Part shown: one piece after another, positions 1 to 13,377 of the stretch
How the letters are laid out: each line of letters starts with the position of its first letter
How positions within the stretch are numbered: position 1 is the stretch's first letter
NCBI GenBank assembly: GCA_963210315.1
Contig: OY723294.1
Coordinates: 1-64,000, forward strand
Origin: Rhynchopus euleeides
Lineage: Eukaryota; Euglenozoa; Diplonemea; Diplonemida; Diplonemidae
Reading direction: 5' to 3'
Length of the DNA stretch: 64,000 nucleotides
Notes under the pieces: generated by a model
The model's input: the letters and a program-made list of their open reading frames with translations, nothing else
What the model was told of the DNA's origin: nothing
The model's database searches: none
Program-made: the position numbers and the translations under genes

Positions 1-2069
1 GAATCTGAATGCCCACAGCTCAGGATTTTCAGGTATCTGAATGACCACAGCCAAGGATTTTCAGGTATCTGAATGCCCACAGCCAAGGATTTTCAGAATC
101 TGAATGCCCACAGCTCAGGATTTTCAGGTATCTGAATGCCCACAGCCAAGGATTTTCAGGGAATCTGAATGCCCACAGCTCAGGATTTTCAGGTATCTGA
201 ATGACCACCAGGATTTTCAGGTATCTGAATGCCCACAGCTCAGGATTTTCAGGTATCTGAATGACCACAGCCAAGGATTTTCAGGTATCTGAATGCCCAC
301 AGCCAAGGATTTTCCGGAATCTGAATGCCCACAGCTCAGGATTTTCAGGTATCTGAATGACCACAGCCAAGGATTTTCAGGTATCTGAATGCCCACAGCC
401 AAGGATTTTCAGGAATCTGAATGCCCACAGCCAAGGATTTTCAGGTATCTGAATGCCCACAGCTCAGGATTTTCAGGTATCTGAATGACCACAGCCAAGG
501 ATTTTCAGGTATCTGAATGCCCACAGCTCAGGATTTTCAGGTATCTGAATGACCACAGCCAAGGATTTTCAGGTATCTGAATGCCCACAGCCAAGGATTT
601 TCCGGAATCTGAATGCCCACAGCTCAGGATTTTCAGGTATCTGAATGACCACAAGCCAAGGATTTTCAGGTATCTGAATGCCCACAGCCAAGGATTTTCA
701 AGAATCTGAATGCCCACAGCTCAGGATTTTCAGGTATCTGAATGCCCACAGCCAAGGATTTTCAGGAATCTGAATGCCCACAGCTCAGGATTTTCAGGTA
801 TCTGAATGACCACAGCCAAGGATTTTCAGGTATCTGAATGCCCACAGCCAAGGATTTTCCGGAATCTGAATGCCCACAGCTCAGGATTTTCAGGTATCTG
901 AATGACCACAGCCAAGGATTTTCAGGTATCTGAATGCCCACAGCCAAGGATTTTCAGGAATCTGAATGCCCACAGCTCAGGATTTTCAGGTATCTGAATG
1001 ACCACAGCCAAGTATTTTCAGGTATCTGAATGCCCACAGCCAAGGATTTTCCGGAATCTGAATGCCCACAGCTCAGGATTTTCAGGTATCTGAATGACCA
1101 CAGCCAAGGATTTTCAGGTATCTGAATGCCCACAGCCAAGGATTTTCAGGAATCTGAATGCCCACAGCCAAGGATTTTCAGGTATCTGAATGCCCACAGC
1201 CAAGGATTTTCAGGAATCTGAATGCCCACAGCTCAGGATTTTCAGGTATCTGAATGACCACAGCCAAGGATTTTCAGGTATCTGAATGCCCACAGCCAAG
1301 GATTTTCAGGAATCTGAATGCCCACAGCTCAGGATTTTCAGGTATCTGAATGCCCACAGCCAAGGATTTTCAGGAATCTGAATGCCCACAGCTCAGGATT
1401 TTCAGGTATCTGAATGACCACAGCCAAGGATTTTCAGGTATCTGAATGCCCACAGCCAAGGATTTTCCGGAATCTGAATGCCCACAGCTCAGGATTTTCA
1501 GGTATCTGAATGACCACAGCCAAGGATTTTCAGGTATCTGAATGCCCACAGCTCAGGATTTTCAGGTATCTGAATGACCACAGCCAAGGATTTTCAGGTA
1601 TCTGAATGCCCACAGCCAAGGATTTTCCGGAATCTGAATGCCCACAGCTCAGGATTTTCAGGTATCTGAATGCCCACAGCCAAGGATTTTCCGGAATCTG
1701 AATGCCCACAGCTCAGGATTTTCAGGTATCTGAATGACCACAGCCAAGGATTTTCAGGTATCTGAATGCCCACAGCCAAGGATTTTCAGGAATCTGAATG
1801 CCCACAGCCAAGGATTTTCCGGAATCTGAATGCCCACAGCTCAGGATTTTCAGGTATCTGAATGACCACAGCCAAGGATTTTCAGGTATCTGAATGCCCA
1901 CAGCCAAGGATTTTCAAGAATCTGAATGCCCACAGCTCAGGATTTTCAGGTATCTGAATGCCCACAGCCAAGGATTTTCAGGAATCTGAATGCCCACAGC
2001 TCAGGATTTTCAGGTATCTGAATGACCACAGCCAAGGATTTTCAGGTATCTGAATGCCCACAGCCAAGG

Positions 2070-4456
2070 ATTTTCCGGAATCTGAATGCCCACAGCTCAG
2101 GATTTTCAGGTATCTGAATGACCACAGCCAAGGATTTTCAGGTATCTGAATGCCCACAGCCAAGGATTTTCAAGAATCTGAATGCCCACAGCTCAGGATT
2201 TTCAGGTATCTGAATGCCCACAGCCAAGGATTTTCAGGAATCTGAATGCCCACAGCTCAGGATTTTCAGGTATCTGAATGACCACAGCCAAGGATTTTCA
2301 GGTATCTGAATGCCCACAGCCAAGGATTTTCCGGAATCTGAATGCCCACAGCTCAGGATTTTCAGGTATCTGAATGACCACAGCCAAGGATTTTCAGGTA
2401 TCTGAATGCCCACAGCCAAGGATTTTCAGGAATCTGAATGACCACAGCCAAGGATTTTCAGGTATCTGAATGCCCACAGCCAAGGATTTTCAGGAATCTG
2501 AATGCCCACAGCTCAGGATTTTCAGGTATCTGAATGCCCACAGCCAAGGATTTTCAGGAATCTGAATGCCCACAGCTCAGGATTTTCAGGTATCTGAATG
2601 CCCACAGCCAAGGATTTTCAGGAATCTGAATGCCCACAGCTCAGGATTTTCAGGTATCTGAATGACCACAGCCAAGGATTTTCAGGTATCTGAATGCCCA
2701 CAGCCAAGGATTTTCCGGAATCTGAATGCCCACAGCTCAGGATTTTCAGGTATCTGAATGCCCACAGCCAAGGATTTTCAGGAATCTGAATGCCCACAGC
2801 TCAGGATTTTCAGGTATCTGAATGCCCACAGCCAAGGATTTTCAGGAATCTGAATGCCCACAGCTCAGGATTTTCAGGTATCTGAATGACCACAGCCAAG
2901 GATTTTCAGGTATCTGAATGCCCACAGCTCAGGATTTTCAGGTATCTGAATGACCACAGCCAAGGATTTTCAGGTATCTGAATGCCCACAGCCAAGGATT
3001 TTCCGGAATCTGAATGCCCACAGCTCAGGATTTTCAGGTATCTGAATGACCACAGCCGAGGATTTTCAGGTATCTGAATGCCCACAGCCAAGGATTTTCA
3101 GGAATCTGAATGCCCACAGCCAAGGATTTTCCGGAATCTGAATGCCCACAGCTCAGGATTTTCAGGTATCTGAATGACCACAGCCAAGGATTTTCAGGTA
3201 TCTGAATGCCCACAGCTCAGGATTTTCAGGTATCTGAATGACCACAGCCAAGGATTTTCAGGTATCTGAATGCCCACAGCCAAGGATTTTCCGGAATCTG
3301 AATGCCCACAGCTCAGGATTTTCAGGTATCTGAATGACCACAGCCAAGGATTTTCAGGTATCTGAATGCCCACAGCTCAGGATTTTCAGGTATCTGAATG
3401 CCCACAGCTCAGGATTTTCAGGTATCTGAATGACCACAGCCAAGGATTTTCAGGTATCTGAATGCCCACAGCTCAGGATTTTCAGGTATCTGAATGCCCA
3501 CAGCCAAGGATTTTCAGGAATCTGAATGCCCACAGCTCAGGATTTTCAGGTATCTGAATGACCACAGCCAAGGATTTTCAGGTATCTGAATGCCCACAGC
3601 CAAGGATTTTCAAGAATCTGAATGCCCACAGCTCAGGATTTTCAGGTATCTGAATGCCCACAGCCAAGGATTTTCAGGAATCTGAATGCCCACAGCTCAG
3701 GATTTTCAGGTATCTGAATGACCACAGCCAAGGATTTTCAGGTATCTGAATGCCCACAGCCAAGGATTTTCCGGAATCTGAATGCCCACAGCTCAGGATT
3801 TTCAGGTATCTGAATGACCACAGCCAAGGATTTTCAGGTATCTGAATGCCCACAGCCAAGGATTTTCAGGAATCTGAATGACCACAGCCAAGGATTTTCA
3901 GGTATCTGAATGCCCACAGCCAAGGATTTTCAGGAATCTGAATGCCCACAGCTCAGGATTTTCAGGTATCTGAATGCCCACAGCCAAGGATTTTCAGGAA
4001 TCTGAATGCCCACAGCTCAGGATTTTCAGGTATCTGAATGCCCACAGCCAAGGATTTTCAGGAATCTGAATGCCCACAGCTCAGGATTTTCAGGTATCTG
4101 AATGACCACAGCCAAGGATTTTCAGGTATCTGAATGCCCACAGCTCAGGATTTTCAGGTATCTGAATGACCACAGCCAAGGATTTTCAGGTATCTGAATG
4201 CCCACAGCCAAGGATTTTCCGGAATCTGAATGCCCACAGCTCAGGATTTTCAGGTATCTGAATGACCACAGCCGAGGATTTTCAGGTATCTGAATGCCCA
4301 CAGCCAAGGATTTTCAGGAATCTGAATGCCCACAGCCAAGGATTTTCCGGAATCTGAATGCCCACAGCTCAGGATTTTCAGGTATCTGAATGACCACAGC
4401 CAAGGATTTTCAGGTATCTGAATGCCCACAGCTCAGGATTTTCAGGTATCTGAATG
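2070..4456. repeat. Segmental duplications inside the 32-bp array (left half)
   Basis: Two blocks of the array are copied at fixed offsets. The block at about 2070-2700 recurs at about 3510-4140 (offset 1440, 45 monomers), including the rare junction in which a GAATCT start is followed by GACCACAG (2431 and 3871). The block at about 2720-3240 recurs at about 3936-4456 (offset 1216, 38 monomers), including a private variant CAGCCGAGG at 3058 and 4274. Shared private variants show true block duplication, not independent slippage. Confidence 0.85.
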
Positions 4457-6889
4457 CCCACAGCTCAGGATTTTCAGGTATCTGAATGACCACAGCCAAG
4501 GATTTTCAGGTATCTGAATGCCCACAGCTCAGGATTTTCAGGTATCTGAATGCCCACAGCCAAGGATTTTCAGGAATCTGAATGCCCACAGCTCAGGATT
4601 TTCAGGTATCTGAATGACCACAGCCAAGGATTTTCAGGTATCTGAATGCCCACAGCCAAGGATTCTCAGGAATCTGAATGCCCACAGCTCAGGATTTTCA
4701 GGTATCTGAATGCCCACAGCCAAGGATTTTCAGGAATCTGAATGCCCACAGCTCAGGATTTTCAGGTATCTGAATGACCACAGCCAAGGATTTTCAGGTA
4801 TCTGAATGCCCACAGCCAAGGATTTTCCGGAATCTGAATGCCCACAGCTCAGGATTTTCAGGTATCTGAATGACCACAGCCAAGGATTTTCAGGTATCTG
4901 AATGCCCACAGCTCAGGATTTTCAGGTATCTGAATGACCACAGCCAAGGATTTTCAGGTATCTGAATGCCCACAGCCAAGGATTTTCCGGAATCTGAATG
5001 CCCACAGCTCAGGATTTTCAGGTATCTGAATGACCACAGCCAAGGATTTTCAGGTATCTGAATGCCCACAGCCAAGGATTTTCAGGAATCTGAATGCCCA
5101 CAGCCAAGGATTTTCCGGAATCTGAATGCCCACAGCTCAGGATTTTCAGGTATCTGAATGACCACAGCCAAGGATTTTCAGGTATCTGAATGCCCACAGC
5201 TCAGGATTTTCAGGTATCTGAATGACCACAGCCAAGGATTTTCAGGTATCTGAATGCCCACAGCCAAGGATTTTCAGGAATCTGAATGCCCACAGCTCAG
5301 GATTTTCAGGTATCTGAATGCCCACAGCCAAGGATTTTCAGGAATCTGAATGCCCACAGCTCAGGATTTTCAGGTATCTGAATGACCACAGCCAAGGATT
5401 TTCAGGTATCTGAATGCCCACAGCCAAGGATTTTCCGGAATCTGAATGCCCACAGCTCAGGATTTTCAGGTATCTGAATGACCACAGCCAAGGATTTTCA
5501 GGTATCTGAATGCCCACAGCTCAGGATTTTCAGGTATCTGAATGACCACAGCCAAGGATTTTCAGGTATCTGAATGCCCACAGCTCAGGATTTTCAGGTA
5601 TCTGAATGCCCACAGCCAAGGATTTTCAGGAATCTGAATGCCCACAGCTCAGGATTTTCAGGTATCTGAATGACCACAGCCAAGGATTTTCAGGTATCTG
5701 AATGCCCACAGCCAAGGATTTTCAGGAATCTGAATGCCCACAGCTCAGGATTTTCAGGTATCTGAATGCCCACAGCCAAGGATTTTCAGGAATCTGAATG
5801 CCCACAGCTCAGGATTTTCAGGTATCTGAATGACCACAGCCAAGGATTTTCAGGTATCTGAATGCCCACAGCTCAGGATTTTCAGGTATCTGAATGCCCA
5901 CAGCCAAGGATTTTCAGGAATCTGAATGCCCACAGCTCAGGATTTTCAGGTATCTGAATGACCACAGCCAAGGATTTTCAGGTATCTGAATGCCCACAGC
6001 CAAGGATTTTCAGGAATCTGAATGCCCACAGCTCAGGATTTTCAGGTATCTGAATGCCCACAGCCAAGGATTTTCAGGAATCTGAATGCCCACAGCTCAG
6101 GATTTTCAGGTATCTGAATGACCACAGCCAAGGATTTTCAGGTATCTGAATGCCCACAGCTCAGGATTTTCAGGTATCTGAATGACCACAGCCAAGGATT
6201 TTCAGGTATCTGAATGCCCACAGCTCAGGATTTTCAGGTATCTGAATGCCCACAGCCAAGGATTTTCAGGAATCTGAATGCCCACAGCTCAGGATTTTCA
6301 GGTATCTGAATGCCCACAGCCAAGGATTTTCAGGAATCTGAATGCCCACAGCTCAGGATTTTCAGGTATCTGAATGCCCACAGCCAAGGATTTTCAGGAA
6401 TCTGAATGCCCACAGCTCAGGATTTTCAGGTATCTGAATGACCACAGCCAAGGATTTTCAGGTATCTGAATGCCCACAGCCAAGGATTTTCCGGAATCTG
6501 AATGCCCACAGCTCAGGATTTTCAGGTATCTGAATGACCACAGCCAAGGATTTTCAGGTATCTGAATGCCCACAGCTCAGGATTTTCAGGTATCTGAATG
6601 ACCACAGCCAAGGATTTTCAGGAATCTGAATGCCCACAGCTCAGGATTTTCAGGTATCTGAATGACCACAGCCAAGGATTTTCAGGAATCTGAATGCCCA
6701 CAGCTCAGGATTTTCAGGTATCTGAATGACCACAGCCAAGGATTTTCAGGTATCTGAATGCCCACAGCTCAGGATTTTCAGGTATCTGAATGCCCACAGC
6801 CAAGGATTTTCAGGAATCTGAATGCCCACAGCTCAGGATTTTCAGGTATCTGAATGCCCACAGCCAAGGATTTTCAGGAATCTGAATGC

Positions 6890-9800
6890 CCACAGCCAGA
6901 TTTTCAGGTATCTGAATGCCCACAGCTCAGGATTTTCAGGTATCTGAATGCCCACAGCCAAGGATTTTCAGGAATCTGAATGCCCACAGCTCAGGATTTT
7001 CAGGTATCTGAATGACCACAGCCAAGGATTTTCAGGTATCTGAATGCCCACAGCTCAGGATTTTCAGGTATCTGAATGACCACAGCCAAGGATTTTCAGG
7101 TATCTGAATGCCCACAGCTCAGGATTTTCAGGTATCTGAATGACCACAGCCAAGGATTTTCAGGTATCTGAATGCCCACAGCTCAGGATTTTCAGGTATC
7201 TGAATGCCCACAGCCAAGGATTTTCAGGAATCTGAATGCCCACAGCCAGATTTTCAGGTATCTGAATGACCACAGCCAAGGATTTTCAGGTATCTGAATG
7301 CCCACAGCCAAGGATTTTCCGGAATCTGAATGCCCACAGCTCAGGATTTTCAGGTATCTGAATGACCACAGCCAAGGATTTTCAGGTATCTGAATGCCCA
7401 CAGCCAAGGATTTTCAGGAATCTGAATGCCCACAGCTCAGGATTTTCAGGTATCTGAATGACCACAGCCAAGGATTTTCAGGTATCTGAATGCCCACAGC
7501 TCAGGATTTTCAGGTATCTGAATGACCACAGCCAAGGATTTTCAGGTATCTGAATGCCCACAGCTCAGGATTTTCAGGTATCTGAATGCCCACAGCCAAG
7601 GATTTTCAGGAATCTGAATGCCCACAGCTCAGGATTTTCAGGTATCTGAATGACCACAGCCAAGGATTTTCAGGTATCTGAATGCCCACAGCTCAGGATT
7701 TTCAGGTATCTGAATGCCCACAGCCAAGGATTTTCAGGAATCTGAATGCCCACAGCCAGATTTTCAGGTATCTGAATGACCACAGCCAAGGATTTTCAGG
7801 TATCTGAATGCCCACAGCCAAGGATTTTCCGGAATCTGAATGCCCACAGCTCAGGATTTTCAGGTATCTGAATGACCACAGCCAAGGATTTTCAGGTATC
7901 TGAATGCCCACAGCCAAGGATTTTCAGGAATCTGAATGCCCACAGCTCAGGATTTTCAGGTATCTGAATGACCACAGCCAAGGATTTTCAGGTATCTGAA
8001 TGCCCACAGCTCAGGATTTTCAGGTATCTGAATGACCACAGCCAAGGATTTTCAGGTATCTGAATGCCCACAGCTCAGGATTTTCAGGTATCTGAATGCC
8101 CACAGCCAAGGATTTTCAGGAATCTGAATGCCCACAGCCAGATTTTCAGGTATCTGAATGACCACAGCCAAGGATTTTCAGGTATCTGAATGCCCACAGC
8201 CAAGGATTTTCCGGAATCTGAATGCCCACAGCTCAGGATTTTCAGGTATCTGAATGACCACAGCCAAGGATTTTCAGGTATCTGAATGCCCACAGCCAAG
8301 GATTTTCAGGAATCTGAATGCCCACAGCTCAGGATTTTCAGGTATCTGAATGACCACAGCCAAGGATTTTCAGGTATCTGAATGCCCACAGCTCAGGATT
8401 TTCAGGTATCTGAATGACCACAGCCAAGGATTTTCAGGTATCTGAATGCCCACAGCTCAGGATTTTCAGGTATCTGAATGCCCACAGCCAAGGATTTTCA
8501 GGAATCTGAATGCCCACAGCCAGATTTTCAGGTATCTGAATGACCACAGCCAAGGATTTTCAGGTATCTGAATGCCCACAGCCAAGGATTTTCCGGAATC
8601 TGAATGCCCACAGCTCAGGATTTTCAGGTATCTGAATGACCACAGCCAAGGATTTTCAGGTATCTGAATGCCCACAGCCAAGGATTTTCCGGAATCTGAA
8701 TGCCCACAGCTCAGGATTTTCAGGTATCTGAATGACCACAGCCAAGGATTTTCAGGTATCTGAATGCCCACAGCTCAGGATTTTCAGGTATCTGAATGAC
8801 CACAGCCAAGGATTTTCAGGTATCTGAATGCCCACAGCTCAGGATTTTCAGGTATCTGAATGCCCACAGCCAAGGATTTTCAGGAATCTGAATGCCCACA
8901 GCCAGATTTTCAGGTATCTGAATGACCACAGCCAAGGATTTTCAGGTATCTGAATGCCCACAGCCAAGGATTTTCCGGAATCTGAATGCCCACAGCTCAG
9001 GATTTTCAGGTATCTGAATGACCACAGCCAAGGATTTTCAGGTATCTGAATGCCCACAGCTCAGGATTTTCAGGTATCTGAATGACCACAGCCAAGGATT
9101 TTCAGGTATCTGAATGCCCACAGCCAAGGATTTTCCGGAATCTGAATGCCCACAGCTCAGGATTTTCAGGTATCTGAATGACCACAGCCAAGGATTTTCA
9201 GGTATCTGAATGCCCACAGCCAAGGATTTTCCGGAATCTGAATGCCCACAGCTCAGGATTTTCAGGTATCTGAATGACCACAGCCAAGGATTTTCAGGTA
9301 TCTGAATGCCCACAGCTCAGGATTTTCAGGTATCTGAATGACCACAGCCAAGGATTTTCAGGTATCTGAATGCCCACAGCTCAGGATTTTCAGGTATCTG
9401 AATGCCCACAGCCAAGGATTTTCAGGAATCTGAATGCCCACAGCTCAGGATTTTCAGGTATCTGAATGACCACAGCCAAGGATTTTCAGGTATCTGAATG
9501 CCCACAGCTCAGGATTTTCAGGTATCTGAATGACCACAGCCAAGGATTTTCAGGTATCTGAATGCCCACAGCTCAGGATTTTCAGGTATCTGAATGCCCA
9601 CAGCCAAGGATTTTCAGGAATCTGAATGCCCACAGCCAGATTTTCAGGTATCTGAATGACCACAGCCAAGGATTTTCAGGTATCTGAATGCCCACAGCCA
9701 AGGATTTTCCGGAATCTGAATGCCCACAGCTCAGGATTTTCAGGTATCTGAATGACCACAGCCAAGGATTTTCAGGTATCTGAATGCCCACAGCTCAGGA

Positions 9801-12085
9801 TTTTCAGGTATCTGAATGACCACAGCCAAGGATTTTCAGGTATCTGAATGCCCACAGCTCAGGATTTTCAGGTATCTGAATGCCCACAGCCAAGGATTTT
9901 CAGGAATCTGAATGCCCACAGCCAGATTTTCAGGTATCTGAATGACCACAGCCAAGGATTTTCAGGTATCTGAATGCCCACAGCCAAGGATTTTCCGGAA
10001 TCTGAATGCCCACAGCTCAGGATTTTCAGGTATCTGAATGACCACAGCCAAGGATTTTCAGGTATCTGAATGCCCACAGCTCAGGATTTTCAGGTATCTG
10101 AATGACCACAGCCAAGGATTTTCAGGTATCTGAATGCCCACAGCCAAGGATTTTCCGGAATCTGAATGACCACAGCTCAGGATTTTCAGGTATCTGAATG
10201 ACCACAGCCAAGGATTTTCAGGTATCTGAATGCCCACAGCTCAGGATTTTCAGGTATCTGAATGACCACAGCCAAGGATTTTCAGGTATCTGAATGCCCA
10301 CAGCCAAGGATTTTCCGGAATCTGAATGCCCACAGCTCAGGATTTTCAGGTATCTGAATGACCACAGCCAAGGATTTTCAGGTATCTGAATGCCCACAGC
10401 CAAGGATTTTCCGGAATCTGAATGCCCACAGCTCAGGATTTTCAGGTATCTGAATGACCACAGCCAAGGATTTTCAGGTATCTGAATGCCCACAGCTCAG
10501 GATTTTCAGGTATCTGAATGACCACAGCCAAGGATTTTCAGGTATCTGAATGCCCACAGCTCAGGATTTTCAGGTATCTGAATGCCCACAGCCAAGGATT
10601 TTCAGGAATCTGAATGCCCACAGCCAGATTTTCAGGTATCTGAATGACCACAGCCAAGGATTTTCAGGTATCTGAATGCCCACAGCCAAGGATTTTCCGG
10701 AATCTGAATGCCCACAGCTCAGGATTTTCAGGTATCTGAATGACCACAGCCAAGGATTTTCAGGTATCTGAATGCCCACAGCCAAGGATTTTCAGGAATC
10801 TGAATGCCCACAGCTCAGGATTTTCAGGTATCTGAATGACCACAGCCAAGGATTTTCAGGTATCTGAATGCCCACAGCTCAGGATTTTCAGGTATCTGAA
10901 TGACCACAGCCAAGGATTTTCAGGTATCTGAATGCCCACAGCTCAGGATTTTCAGGTATCTGAATGCCCACAGCCAAGGATTTTCAGGAATCTGAATGCC
11001 CACAGCCAGATTTTCAGGTATCTGAATGACCACAGCCAAGGATTTTCAGGTATCTGAATGCCCACAGCCAAGGATTTTCCGGAATCTGAATGCCCACAGC
11101 TCAGGATTTTCAGGTATCTGAATGACCACAGCCAAGGATTTTCAGGTATCTGAATGCCCACAGCTCAGGATTTTCAGGTATCTGAATGACCACAGCCAAG
11201 GATTTTCAGGTATCTGAATGCCCACAGCCAAGGATTTTCCGGAATCTGAATGCCCACAGCTCAGGATTTTCAGGTATCTGAATGACCACAGCCAAGGATT
11301 TTCAGGTATCTGAATGCCCACAGCCAAGGATTTTCCGGAATCTGAATGCCCACAGCTCAGGATTTTCAGGTATCTGAATGACCACAGCCAAGGATTTTCA
11401 GGTATCTGAATGCCCACAGCTCAGGATTTTCAGGTATCTGAATGACCACAGCCAAGGATTTTCAGGTATCTGAATGCCCACAGCTCAGGATTTTCAGGTA
11501 TCTGAATGCCCACAGCCAAGGATTTTCAGGAATCTGAATGCCCACAGCCAGATTTTCAGGTATCTGAATGACCACAGCCAAGGATTTTCAGGTATCTGAA
11601 TGCCCACAGCCAAGGATTTTCCGGAATCTGAATGCCCACAGCTCAGGATTTTCAGGTATCTGAATGACCACAGCCAAGGATTTTCAGGTATCTGAATGCC
11701 CACAGCCAAGGATTTTCAGGAATCTGAATGCCCACAGCTCAGGATTTTCAGGTATCTGAATGACCACAGCCAAGGATTTTCAGGTATCTGAATGCCCACA
11801 GCTCAGGATTTTCAGGTATCTGAATGACCACAGCCAAGGATTTTCAGGTATCTGAATGCCCACAGCTCAGGATTTTCAGGTATCTGAATGCCCACAGCCA
11901 AGGATTTTCAGGAATCTGAATGCCCACAGCCAGATTTTCAGGTATCTGAATGACCACAGCCAAGGATTTTCAGGTATCTGAATGCCCACAGCCAAGGATT
12001 TTCCGGAATCTGAATGCCCACAGCTCAGGATTTTCAGGTATCTGAATGACCACAGCCAAGGATTTTCAGGTATCTGAATGCCCAC
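6890..12085. repeat. 382-bp and 924-bp higher-order repeats (right half of array)
   Basis: From about 6890 rightwards the array includes the 30-bp short monomer. Distances between copies fit 32n minus 2 per short monomer: 382 bp (for example 7702, 8084, 8466, 8848), 286 bp and 510 bp. A larger block at about 10218-11161 recurs at about 11142-12085, an offset of 924 bp (29 units including two short monomers). The right half therefore evolved by amplification of a different multimer from the left half. Confidence 0.85.
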
Positions 12086-12880
12086 AGCTCAGGATTTTCA
12101 GGTATCTGAATGACCACAGCCAAGGATTTTCAGGTATCTGAATGCCCACAGCCAAGGATTTTCAGGAATCTGAATGCCCACAGCTCAGGATTTTCAGGTA
12201 TCTGAATGCCCACAGCCAAGGATTTTCAGGAATCTGAATGCCCACAGCTCAGGATTTTCAGGTATCTGAATGACCACAGCCAAGGATTTTCAGGTATCTG
12301 AATGCCCACAGCCAAGGATTTTCCGGAATCTGAATGCCCACAGCTCAGGATTTTCAGGTATCTGAATGACCACAGCCAAGGATTTTCAGGTATCTGAATG
12401 CCCACAGCTCAGGATTTTCAGGTATCTGAATGACCACAGCCAAGGATTTTCAGGTATCTGAATGCCCACAGCTCAGGATTTTCAGGTATCTGAATGACCA
12501 CAGCCAAGGATTTTCAGGTATCTGAATGCCCACAGCCAAGGATTTTCAGGAATCTGAATGCCCACAGCTCAGGATTTTCAGGTATCTGAATGCCCACAGC
12601 CAAGGATTTTCAGGAATCTGAATGCCCACAGCTCAGGATTTTCAGGTATCTGAATGACCACAGCCAAGGATTTTCAGGTATCTGAATGCCCACAGCCAAG
12701 GATTTTCCGGAATCTGAATGCCCACAGCTCAGGATTTTCAGGTATCTGAATGACCACAGCCAAGGATTTTCAGGTATCTGAATGCCCACAGCCAAGGATT
12801 TTCCGGAATCTGAATGCCCACAGCTCAGGATTTTCAGGTATCTGAATGACCACAGCCAAGGATTTTCAGGAATCTGAATG

Positions 12881-13377
12881 CGTCACGTTTTCGACCAACT
12901 GAGCGTCGACTGCGTCCCTTTATGACCTGACGAATGCCAAGAGACGGAACAATATTGAGGGTATCCGCGGCCACGCAGGTGTCGGTGACAGGGGAGAGGT
13001 AATCCTCCCCGGAGATGGGGACGAGCCGTTCCAAACGGCGCGACAAGCAGACGGACCACCTAGCAGGTTCATCTCGGCCCTTGAGCCACACACCTCAACA
13101 TCGCAGACGGACGGCACATCACAGATTCATCGGTCGTGGAGGGGCGTAATGGCTGTCGGAGAGGATCGAGCGCCACGTAGTCGTCGGTAGTGGAGGCGTG
13201 CAACGGCTGGCGGAGAGGATCGAGCGGCACGTAGTCGTCACAGCATTTTTCCTGGTTCGGCCTTCTCGAGTGAGGGCGAGGAGGGTAAGGAAGCGGGGAG
13301 GGTGGGCGGGAGGGCGGGGGTGAGGCCACCTGCTTCGAGGACATCCTCAGACTGAGATTCGTTGTTCACTGGTGAAG
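12881..13377. other. Array edge to first gene: unique sequence with a 54-bp tandem duplication
   Basis: There is no gene here that I can support. The sequence becomes unique right after the last monomer. Two imperfect copies of a 54-bp unit stand side by side at 13132-13185 and 13186-13239 (core GAGAGGATCGAGCG, then ACGTAGTCGTC). The short frames across this stretch do not resemble proteins. It would be the 3' flank of the VPS39-like gene. Confidence 0.6.

Larger units (their letters stand above)
1..12880. repeat. 32-bp minisatellite array with higher-order repeats
   Basis: The array is already running at base 1 and stops abruptly at about 12880. The monomer is 32 bp and comes in three main types: one begins GAATCTGAATGCCCACAGCT, one GTATCTGAATGACCACAGCC and one GTATCTGAATGCCCACAGCC, each ending in GGATTTTCAG or GGATTTTCCG. 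About 400 monomers are present. A 30-bp monomer that lacks two bases (CACAGCCAGATTTT) occurs only after about 6890, roughly 12 times. The many 61-101 codon open frames on the minus strand are artefacts of the period: three monomers (96 bp) make a repeating frame, and stops return regularly, so I see no coding role. A subtelomeric or centromeric satellite is possible, but nothing in the sequence decides it. Confidence 0.97.

Noticed and set aside
29-12795. Many 61-101 codon frames in the minisatellite on the minus strand, encoding a repeated peptide
   Set aside because: They follow from a 32-bp period (96 bp gives a repeating frame) and are closed by regularly spaced stops; no long frame crosses the array.
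1-12880. CRISPR array
   Set aside because: Monomers are head to tail without unique spacers, and the host genes with introns are eukaryotic.
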